Made by a program: the position numbers and the translations under genes
From: CAYGZL01 sp964354345
Lineage (GTDB): Bacteria; Chloroflexota; Anaerolineae; Anaerolineales; UBA4823
Direction of reading: 5' to 3'
Assembly: GCA_964354345.1 (NCBI GenBank)
Contig: CAYGZL010000112.1
Location: 1 to 34,425 of the forward strand
Length of the DNA: 34,425 nt
The notes under the pieces: model-generated
Seen by the model: the letters and a program-made list of their open reading frames with translations, nothing else
Database searches by the model: none
Told to the model about the DNA's origin: nothing
Shown: piece by piece, positions 8,302-15,195 of the stretch
How positions within the stretch are numbered: the stretch's first letter is position 1
Layout: each line of letters opens with the position of its first letter

Positions 8302-8335
8302 GCCCTTTCTTGATGTCCAGAAGGGGTAAATTTTT
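8302..8335 (+). terminator. riboswitch expression-platform terminator, with competing antiterminator
   Basis: CCCTTTCT (8303-8310) pairs with AGAAGGGG (8319-8326) and is followed by TAAATTTTT. The same 5' strand, as GCCCTTTC (8302-8309), can pair with GAGAGGGC (8275-8282), which contains the P1 3' strand. Aptamer closure with SAM should therefore release the terminator. Without SAM the antiterminator should form. This is transcriptional OFF control. Confidence 0.8.
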
Positions 8336-8352
8336 AAATATGGAGGCATTGT

Positions 8353-9591
8353 ATGACAACTTCTTTTATGAACTCGCCAAGTCTGATGTTTACCTCAGAA
8401 TCGGTGACAGAAGGGCATCCCGACAAGATTTGTGACCAGATCAGTGATGCTGTGCTAGATGCCTGCCTGGCACAGGATGCTAACTCTCGGGTAGCTTGTG
8501 AAGTAGCCACCAAGACAGGATTTGTCCTTCTATTAGGCGAGATCACAACCCGTGCTCAAATTAATCTTGATGAAATCGCCCGAAAAGTTATCACGGATAT
8601 TGGGTATACGGACAGCAGTATTGGATTTGATGGCAATAGCTGTGGGATTTTGCTGGCAATCACCAAGCAATCCAGCGACATCGCCATGGGCGTTGACCAT
8701 GCGCTGGAGGCAAAATTGGGCGAGATGACCGACGCCGAAGTAGAGGCGATCGGCGCTGGCGACCAGGGGATGATGTTTGGTTTTGCTTGTGATGAAACCC
8801 CGGTTTTGATGCCATTGCCCATTTACCTGGCGCACCGTCTGACCCGCCGGTTGAGTGAAGTGCGCAAGAATGGCACATTGCCCTGGTTGCGCCCTGATGG
8901 CAAGGCCCAGGTGACCGTAGAGTATGAGTACGGCCGGCCGCGTCGCATTGATACAGTTCTGGTCAGCACCCAACATATCCCAGAGATCACACAGGCGGAG
9001 GTTCGTCAGGGTGTGATTGAACATATCATCCTGCCTGTGCTGCCGGTGGAGATGGTTGATGCGAAGATGAAGATCTATGTTAATCCCACCGGACGCTTTG
9101 TTATCGGCGGACCGTTGGGCGACGCAGGCCTCACTGGCCGGAAGATCATTGTCGATTCCTACGGCGGAATGGGCCGGCATGGCGGCGGCGCGTTCAGTGG
9201 TAAAGATCCGACCAAGGTGGATCGTTCAGCAGCCTATGCGGCGCGCTGGGCTGCAAAAAATGTCGTTGCCGCAGGTCTGGCCTCCCGCTGTGAAATTCAG
9301 GTGGCGTATGCCATCGGTGTTGCCAGGCCATTGAGTATCAACGTGGAGACTTTCGGCACGGGGTGCATCCCGGATGATGAGATTGCTCACCTGATCAAGA
9401 CCTATTTCGATCTGCGACCCGGCGCCATTATCCGCGATTTGAAACTGCGCCGGCCCATTTATCGCCAGATAGCGACGTACGGTCATTTCGGTCGAGACGA
9501 CCTGGATCTACCCTGGGAGCAAATTGACAAGGCGGATTTGTTGCGCCAGGCAGCCGGATTGGATGTAGAGATTGCGCTTGCAGCTGATTAA
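8353..9591 (+). CDS. metK: S-adenosylmethionine synthetase
   Basis: This enzyme makes SAM from methionine and ATP in the cytoplasm, using Mg and K ions. Motifs are EGHPDKICDQ at about 20-29 (ATP site), GAGDQGMMFGFA at 134-145 and the phosphate-binding loop GGGAFSGKDPTKVDRS at 277-292. At 412 residues it is close to the family's usual 380-400, with a short N-terminal extension. TGGAGG at 8341-8346 is 6 bases before the ATG. It is controlled by the SAM-I riboswitch immediately upstream and closed by a strong terminator, so it is probably its own transcription unit. Confidence 0.98.
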   Translation: MTTSFMNSPSLMFTSESVTEGHPDKICDQISDAVLDACLAQDANSRVACEVATKTGFVLLLGEITTRAQINLDEIARKVITDIGYTDSSIGFDGNSCGILLAITKQSSDIAMGVDHALEAKLGEMTDAEVEAIGAGDQGMMFGFACDETPVLMPLPIYLAHRLTRRLSEVRKNGTLPWLRPDGKAQVTVEYEYGRPRRIDTVLVSTQHIPEITQAEVRQGVIEHIILPVLPVEMVDAKMKIYVNPTGRFVIGGPLGDAGLTGRKIIVDSYGGMGRHGGGAFSGKDPTKVDRSAAYAARWAAKNVVAAGLASRCEIQVAYAIGVARPLSINVETFGTGCIPDDEIAHLIKTYFDLRPGAIIRDLKLRRPIYRQIATYGHFGRDDLDLPWEQIDKADLLRQAAGLDVEIALAAD

Positions 9592-9608
9592 ATAACTGCA
9601 CGGTAGAT

Positions 9609-9647
9609 AAAAAAACTGCTCTTGGTGTTCCCGAGAGCAGTTTTTTT
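9609..9647 (+). terminator. intrinsic terminator of metK, bidirectional
   Basis: AAAACTGCTCT pairs with AGAGCAGTTTT around 9612-9644, extended by G-C pairs near the loop and flanked by seven A and seven T residues. The symmetry lets it also end the - strand operon whose last stop codon is at 9666. Confidence 0.92.
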
Positions 9648-9665
9648 ACCTCTTGGCTCTATCAC

Positions 9666-10013
9666 TTACTGTCCAATACGGTTCGCTGAGCTACCAAAAA
9701 TGGGCAGCAGCGCTACACGCCCGCGCAATGCATTTAGAACACCGCTGATCCAGGCGATCACGCCTAATATGAATGTGCAAATAACTATAGTAAAGAGCGC
9801 GATTCCGATAAGCGCGGCATAGGGGATAAAGGTGAGGAGGTAGGTTATGACAAACCATCCCGCGAACACAACCAGCAGAAATATAATCAAACCAATGGAC
9901 TGGCGCAAGTGAAACATGACAAATGCATTCTTGCGATTAGCCAGTGCGGCGTACAACCAACCAATCACCGGAATGTAAGCGATTGTAGCTGCAATTCGGT
10001 CTGAAGTGTTCAT
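9666..10013 (-). CDS. small multi-pass membrane protein (DUF4870/Tic20-like)
   Basis: This is a 115-residue protein of unknown function. It starts with DRIAATIAYIPVIGWLY and has roughly three to four hydrophobic helices, with a short polar stretch NRKNAFVMFHLRQS between the first and second. The pattern resembles the DUF4870/Tic20-like small membrane family, which has no assigned role. The frame is open 47 codons upstream into oppF. The ATG at 10013 is chosen because GGAGGG sits just before it and the family-like sequence begins there. It begins 2 bases after the oppF stop, so it is the last gene of that operon. Confidence 0.7.
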   Translation of the reverse strand: MNTSDRIAATIAYIPVIGWLYAALANRKNAFVMFHLRQSIGLIIFLLVVFAGWFVITYLLTFIPYAALIGIALFTIVICTFILGVIAWISGVLNALRGRVALLPIFGSSANRIGQ

Positions 10014-10015
10014 GT

Positions 10016-11038
10016 CTACCCTCCAATCCCTTTCAGGTTGAGATCTTTTACAAAATGGCAACTCACAAAATGTCCGCTTGAAATTTCTACCAATTCTGGT
10101 TCTTGCTGGCCGCATATGGGTTGAGCGTAATTGCAGCGTGGGTGGAAAATGCAACCTGGCGGCGGATTAGCTGGGCTGGGCACATCGCCTTGCAAGGTTA
10201 TCCGGTCTGTCTTTATATCGGGATCGGCTGGCGGAATTGCTGACAATAAGGCTTCGGTGTAGGGATGCAGGGGATGGGGGAGCAACTCATTCGTCTCGGT
10301 CAACTCAACAATCTTACCCACGTACATCACGGCGATGCGGTCAGATATATGCTCAACGACTGATAGATCGTGGGCGACAAAGATCAGGGTTAAACCTAAA
10401 TTGGCTTGCAACTCCTGCAGCAGGTTCAATACCTGGGCCTGAACAGAAACATCCAGCGCCGAAACTGGTTCATCGGCGATGATCATGCGTGGGTTGAGCG
10501 AAAGGGTGCGCGCCAGACCGATTCGTTGGCGTTGACCACCCGAAAATTCGTGCGGATAGCGGCGCATATAAGTCGGGTCCAAACCGACTTCTCGCATCAA
10601 CTGCGCTACCCGCTCTTCGGCTTGTTTTCCATGCGCAATGCCATGAATTTCTAGCGGTTCGCTGATCAAGTCTTTGACAGTCAGGCGTGGATTGAGCGAG
10701 CTGAATGGATCCTGGAATATCATGCGCATTTCACGGCGCAGGGGTTTCATGTCCTTCTGGCTGATCCGGGCAATATCCACCATTTCACCATTTTGGCGGT
10801 GATAACAAATTTCACCTGAGGTAGGATCGTACAGGCGCAAGATCGTGCGTCCAACGGTAGTCTTACCGCAACCGCTTTCGCCCACCAGCCCAAGCACCTC
10901 ACGTTCTTTCAGGGAAAAGCTTACCCCATCCACCGCCTTGACATGCCCCACGACTTTCTGGAATATGCCGCGCCGGATTGGGAAATACATTTTCAGGTTA
11001 TTGACTTCAAGGATGAGATTATCAACTTTGTCAACCAT
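10016..11038 (-). CDS. oppF: oligopeptide/dipeptide-type ABC transporter ATPase (OppF/DppF type)
   Basis: This is one of the two ATPases of a family-5 binding-protein importer. The Walker A motif GESGCGKTT is at 53-61, the ABC signature SGGQRQR at 166-172, Walker B MIIADEP at 185-191 and the switch His at 223. The C-terminal extension carries four cysteines (GCIFHPRC, PICG and SCHF), typical of OppD/OppF-type ATPases, some of which bind an Fe-S cluster there. It pairs with oppD, which lies at the other end of the transporter genes. It is separated from oppC by a cytochrome gene. Substrate cannot be read from the ATPase; the genomic context suggests sugars as well as peptides. Confidence 0.93.
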   Translation of the reverse strand: MVDKVDNLILEVNNLKMYFPIRRGIFQKVVGHVKAVDGVSFSLKEREVLGLVGESGCGKTTVGRTILRLYDPTSGEICYHRQNGEMVDIARISQKDMKPLRREMRMIFQDPFSSLNPRLTVKDLISEPLEIHGIAHGKQAEERVAQLMREVGLDPTYMRRYPHEFSGGQRQRIGLARTLSLNPRMIIADEPVSALDVSVQAQVLNLLQELQANLGLTLIFVAHDLSVVEHISDRIAVMYVGKIVELTETNELLPHPLHPYTEALLSAIPPADPDIKTDRITLQGDVPSPANPPPGCIFHPRCNYAQPICGQQEPELVEISSGHFVSCHFVKDLNLKGIGG

Positions 11039-11052
11039 AGGTCTGCATCCGT

Positions 11053-12954
11053 TTATTTCTCCACTTGGATAGTTGCTTCTGCCATCAGAATATCAGGATC
11101 CGTCCAGCCCTTCTGTCGGGCTAACTCCTGGAATGCACGCCGGAACACCAGTTGAACCTTAACGGTTGCGGTGTTTTCAGGTAATAAATCAAACAAATAT
11201 TGGGTTGTATCTGTTGCCATGGCTGCCAGGCGAGTATCTTCAACGACAGTAATTGGTCGCCAATAAGCTGCGGTGGGGGTTTCGCCTGTCCAATCATCTC
11301 TTAACACTTTCGCATAAGCTTTGCCTGGTTTACCCGCATAATTGCCTGCCCAGGCTGGTAGCACCGGTCCTTGGAGCAGGTTGAGCAGCTTACCATTTGA
11401 ATTAAGCGCTTCTACCACCAGCATCATGGAACGGATCGGCGCGTCGGTCGGCACATGGTGTCCGGTTTTATCATTGAAAATGCTGATCTCTACTTTAAGG
11501 TTGATCCCATCCCGAACGGCTGTGCTTGTCATGGTGACCGCATTCTTCATCAACTGCTCATCGGCGACGCCTGGCATGGTATGGTCGTGTAAGGGTGCAT
11601 AATCGCGTGTGATGCCGCCGCGCTCGGGAAAGACAAAATATTGGGTATCTATCACTGGCATGTGGCAGTCCTGGCAGGTTTTACCCGTTTGTGGGTCACT
11701 ATAAGGACTGTCCAGCCACTCGCCATACGAGTTGTAGATCACGGTGCCACCGGTCACCGTCCCGACCCCTACCACGCCACCAAAAACACCGTAATGGCAT
11801 GGCGCGCAGAACTCGCTTTTCGCTTCTAACGGCGAGTAGCTGACACGCCGGGTAACATCCACCAGTGTGCCGAAGAACAATTGCTGGCCCTCTGCCGGTC
11901 TATACAGACGCATGGATAAGATGCCGGGCATATCGGGTAGCGGTAATTTCGTGTGTGGGTCGATGATGACCGCGCCGATCTTGTGGCAGAAGTCACAGGT
12001 GATCCCTTCGGCTGCATCCCCGCTCAAACCCAAGGGGAGGGTATGCGGATCAATCACACCTTGCGAACGTTCGATGGTCAGGTCGGTATGGCAGCCCGAC
12101 CAGCCGCAGTTTTTCTGGTTGGGCACCTTCGAAGCGACTGGCGTATGGCAGGTGGCGCAGTTACCGGCCCGATTATTGTTATCCAGGCGGAAGCCAGGTC
12201 CATAATAAGGCAGGTTTGGGTCAGGGGGTAGGGCAACGCCGCCTTTACCCCACTGCACTGGCTGACTCTGTTGGCCGTTGACATTCGTGCCGGTGTAAAT
12301 CGTGAGAAAGCGTGGATTAATGGCAGCCTGCGAATGAGCATCCGCCTGCCATTCTTTGTATTCGCGATGGCATAACCCGCAGCTCGCGCTTCCCTTGACT
12401 CCCTCAAACGAGAACCAGGGATACAGGTTGTTATCTTTTTCAGCGAGTGGTTTCAGGGTGATGCGCACATCCTGACCGCCTGTCCAATCTGGCGCACTGG
12501 GATTCAAGCTGGTCCAGCCGACATAATACCCTTCTGACCAGGCGGTGAGGTTGAGCGGTGTGATACCCTGGATCCCACCCAGGGTAAAGGCGCCGCTGGC
12601 GTCGGTTTGGGTTCGGTTGGCCGTACCCTGAATTTGGACAATCGCGCCAGCCAGGGGTCCATTGGCATCTGCGATCACCCCGGAGACGATGGGGGGTAGC
12701 GGTGTTGTATTGACGCGGGTTGGTACGACCGTTGCGGCGGTTGTTGCACTCGCCTGGGTGGTTGGCGTCGAAAGGACGGGCGTGTCTGTAGGATCAGCAA
12801 GTATGGTTGTACTTGCAGGGGCAGTATCCGTGACTGCCAGGGTAGCAGTGGTAGATTGCGTTGATAAGGTGGGCTGCCTTGTCTGCAAACAAGCCGCCAG
12901 GCCAAATAGAATTAACAAGACACCGATAAAGATCACCAATACAGGTTTGCGCAT
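11053..12954 (-). CDS. six-heme c-type cytochrome lipoprotein with N-terminal carboxypeptidase-regulatory-like domain
   Basis: This is a secreted lipoprotein: the signal helix ends in the lipobox LAAC (Cys22), followed by a Thr/Ser/Pro-rich linker to about residue 87. A beta-sandwich of the carboxypeptidase-regulatory type (about 88-168) comes next. Six covalent heme motifs follow: CGLCH (192-196), CATCH (266-270), an expanded CGWSGCH (283-289, CX4CH), CDFCH (320-324), CAPCH (383-387) and CQDCH (427-431). The last 160 or so residues are heme-free and beta-rich. The layout recalls multiheme cytochromes of the c554/nitrite-reductase-like group, but no enzyme can be assigned. It lies between oppC and oppF with gaps of 8 and 14 bases, so it is almost certainly co-transcribed with a nutrient importer. 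CX4CH sites often need dedicated maturation; none is encoded here. Confidence 0.9.
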   Translation of the reverse strand: MRKPVLVIFIGVLLILFGLAACLQTRQPTLSTQSTTATLAVTDTAPASTTILADPTDTPVLSTPTTQASATTAATVVPTRVNTTPLPPIVSGVIADANGPLAGAIVQIQGTANRTQTDASGAFTLGGIQGITPLNLTAWSEGYYVGWTSLNPSAPDWTGGQDVRITLKPLAEKDNNLYPWFSFEGVKGSASCGLCHREYKEWQADAHSQAAINPRFLTIYTGTNVNGQQSQPVQWGKGGVALPPDPNLPYYGPGFRLDNNNRAGNCATCHTPVASKVPNQKNCGWSGCHTDLTIERSQGVIDPHTLPLGLSGDAAEGITCDFCHKIGAVIIDPHTKLPLPDMPGILSMRLYRPAEGQQLFFGTLVDVTRRVSYSPLEAKSEFCAPCHYGVFGGVVGVGTVTGGTVIYNSYGEWLDSPYSDPQTGKTCQDCHMPVIDTQYFVFPERGGITRDYAPLHDHTMPGVADEQLMKNAVTMTSTAVRDGINLKVEISIFNDKTGHHVPTDAPIRSMMLVVEALNSNGKLLNLLQGPVLPAWAGNYAGKPGKAYAKVLRDDWTGETPTAAYWRPITVVEDTRLAAMATDTTQYLFDLLPENTATVKVQLVFRRAFQELARQKGWTDPDILMAEATIQVEK

Positions 12955-12962
12955 TCTAATTG

Positions 12963-14099
12963 CTACCTCGAAGCGTAGGGGTCAGCGGCATCGCGCAGGC
13001 CATCGCCCAGGAAGTTAAAGCCCAGCACTGCCATGACGATAAATCCAATCGGCGCTAAAATCCAGGCATTCTGACCGAGGGTCTGGATATCCTGGGTGTT
13101 TCTCATCATTAGCCCCCAGCTAATCAACGGCTCGGTGATGCCGATTCCCAGGAAGCTCAGGAAGGATTCAGCCAGGATCACGCCAGGGACCGTCAGAGTC
13201 AGAATCACGATGACATGACTTAATGTATTCGGGTACAGGTGGCGGAAAATGATCCGCGCGTCCGAGGCGCCCATCTCCTTGGCCGCCATGATGAAATCCG
13301 TCTCGCGCAGAGACAGTACTTTGCCGCGCACCTCACGGGCCAGCGTGGTCCACGAAAGCAACGCAAAAATGCAGGCCATAACGATAAAGACCGAAAAGGA
13401 GTCGGCGGTTTTAGGGATCAGCGCTGCCAACGCCATCCATAGCGGTAAGTTCGGGAACGCGGCAACGAACTCGGTAAACCGTTGTAATACATTATCCACC
13501 CACCCCCCGAAATAGCCGGAAGCCACGCCTAATATCGAACCGACGGCGATACTGATGATTGTGCCGAACAGGCTCATGCTCAGGGAGATCCGTCCGGCTT
13601 CGCTGGCTTTACCCCACAGATCGCGCCCCATTTTATCAGTGCCAAGTATGAAAATAGTGCCACCCTCTTCTACTCCATAGAGGTGCAGCTTGCTGGGGAT
13701 CAGGCCGAGGATTTTATATTCCGAGCCCTGTACAAATAATTTGATGGGATAAAGCTTACTTTCATCTTCCACCCAATACACTCGGAATGTCACCGGATCC
13801 AAAGTATACGAATAATTGTATACGAAGGGAACCAGGTGAAATTTACCCTCGTGGTCAAAAAAGTGGATTTTCTGGGGAGGGATAAACGCCGATTGCAAAT
13901 CGATTGTGAAAAGCGAAGTCGGACAGAAGAAATCAGCAAAGACAGCCAGGCAGATGAGTACCAGGACCAGTAGCCCACCGAAGATGGAAGCTTTACTGCG
14001 CCGGAAGCGGCGCCAGACCAGTTGAAAATAACTTTCATTTTGCTCTTGCCCGGCAAGTGCCTGGCTGACCAGCGTGGAGTTAGACGCTTCATCGTTCAT
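12963..14099 (-). CDS. oppC: ABC transporter permease, OppC/DppC type with large extracytoplasmic insert
   Basis: This is an inner-membrane permease of the peptide/opine/nickel-type importers. TM1 lies at about 39-57. The conserved GTDKMGRDLWGK segment (about 153-164) normally follows TM1 by some 25-30 residues. Here about 95 residues intervene, containing PPQKIHFFD and the PFVYNY stretch, so an extra outward-facing domain is inserted. The EAA loop (ETDFIMAAKEMGASDARI) that contacts the ATPases and the ADPYASR C-terminus are normal. Total length is 378, against about 300 for the usual family member. It is 19 bases downstream of oppB, with GAGAGGG as ribosome-binding site. Confidence 0.93.
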   Translation of the reverse strand: MNDEASNSTLVSQALAGQEQNESYFQLVWRRFRRSKASIFGGLLVLVLICLAVFADFFCPTSLFTIDLQSAFIPPQKIHFFDHEGKFHLVPFVYNYSYTLDPVTFRVYWVEDESKLYPIKLFVQGSEYKILGLIPSKLHLYGVEEGGTIFILGTDKMGRDLWGKASEAGRISLSMSLFGTIISIAVGSILGVASGYFGGWVDNVLQRFTEFVAAFPNLPLWMALAALIPKTADSFSVFIVMACIFALLSWTTLAREVRGKVLSLRETDFIMAAKEMGASDARIIFRHLYPNTLSHVIVILTLTVPGVILAESFLSFLGIGITEPLISWGLMMRNTQDIQTLGQNAWILAPIGFIVMAVLGFNFLGDGLRDAADPYASR

Positions 14100-14118
14100 A
14101 ACGGTTTCCCTCTCTGGG

Positions 14119-15114
14119 TTAACTGTAACGGATACGTGGATCCAGAACGGCTAATAACAAATCAGCCAGCAAATTACCGAGCAAAATCAGAGCTCCATAC
14201 ATCAAGAGTAACGAGCCTGATATGTAGATGTCCTGGTTGACCAGAGATTCATAGAATAGCGGTCCAAGAGTGGGCAAGCCCAAAACAATCGCCGCCTCCA
14301 GCTCGCCTGTCATCATATAGGGCAGCACCGTGCCCTGGTAGGCAACAATGGTGTGTAAAGCATTGGGCACCGCATGCTTCAGGATCACTGTGCTTTCCTT
14401 CAAACCCTTCGACCGGGCAGTGGTGACATATTGAGCGCCCAGCACATCCAGCAGGTTGCCGCGCATCACGCGCAGGTTGCGGGCCACACCGCCCAATCCG
14501 GCGATGATCAGTACCGGCCAGATATGCTTGAACATGTCCACCACCCGAGCCCAACTCCAGGGCGCCACGACGAATTCCGGTGAGAAGAACTGGGCCAGGC
14601 TGGGTCCCTTGAAGGTGATGACCACCAGGTACAAGATGATAATCGCGATGGAAAAACGGGGGATAGAGGTGAACAGGAAGGACAGTACCGCCCAGAAATT
14701 ATCCCAAAAGCCATATTTTCTGGGCGCCACGAAGATCCCCAAACCCACCCCCACCACGGTGGAGATCAGGTGGCACAAGATCGCCAGAATGAGGGTCTTG
14801 GGTAGGCGGTCAGCGATCAGCACACCAACGTCCTTGCGGTAGGCTAACGAATAGCCAAACTTGCCTTCGGTGACCATGCCTTTGACCCACTCAAAAAATT
14901 GGGTGGCTATAGGTTGATCCAGACCGTATTGCTGCCGCACAATATTGGCGGCAGATAAGGCTGACTCATAGGTGTTACCCTGGGCGATTAGATATGCTTG
15001 GTACCGGCTGGCAAAGTCTCCAGGGGGCAGCTTGATGATAATAAATGAAACAATCCCGATCCCAATCAACAGGAAAACTGCGATGATCAATCTGCGAATG
15101 ATGTAATTGAGCAT
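14119..15114 (-). CDS. oppB: ABC transporter permease, OppB/DppB type
   Basis: This is the partner permease of oppC. The N-terminus MLNYIIRRLIIAVFLLIGIG, a periplasmic loop of about 70 residues, the five C-terminal helices and the terminal LLLAVLDPRIRY are family hallmarks. The EAA loop reads YVTTARSKGLKESTV at about 228-242. The 331-residue length is normal. It sits between oppA and oppC. A stable hairpin in the 81-base gap after oppA probably lowers permease expression relative to the binding protein. Confidence 0.94.
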   Translation of the reverse strand: MLNYIIRRLIIAVFLLIGIGIVSFIIIKLPPGDFASRYQAYLIAQGNTYESALSAANIVRQQYGLDQPIATQFFEWVKGMVTEGKFGYSLAYRKDVGVLIADRLPKTLILAILCHLISTVVGVGLGIFVAPRKYGFWDNFWAVLSFLFTSIPRFSIAIIILYLVVITFKGPSLAQFFSPEFVVAPWSWARVVDMFKHIWPVLIIAGLGGVARNLRVMRGNLLDVLGAQYVTTARSKGLKESTVILKHAVPNALHTIVAYQGTVLPYMMTGELEAAIVLGLPTLGPLFYESLVNQDIYISGSLLLMYGALILLGNLLADLLLAVLDPRIRYS

Positions 15115-15148
15115 GCTGCCTCCAGGGTGTAATGTACTTCAATAAAAT

Positions 15149-15182
15149 GGGTAGGTTGGAGGATTTCTCCACCAACCTACCC
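15149..15182 (-). promoter_or_regulatory. stable intercistronic hairpin between oppA and oppB
   Basis: GGGTAGGTTGG (15149-15159) is the exact reverse complement of 15172-15182, with an inner GGA/TCC extension after an A-A mismatch. On the transcribed (-) strand it is followed by CATTTTATT, a weak U tract. It is best read as a partial terminator or a 3'-end stabiliser of the oppA message. Such elements are common after binding-protein genes. Confidence 0.75.
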
Positions 15183-15195
15183 AACTGACTAAAGA

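Noticed and set aside
8533..9180. 215-codon antisense frame opposite metK
   Set aside because: It is a shadow of a highly conserved gene, with no ribosome-binding site or family features.
12662..13018. 118-codon + strand frame rich in Val/Ala/Gly
   Set aside because: It is the complement of the Thr/Pro-rich linker of the cytochrome lipoprotein; composition artefact.
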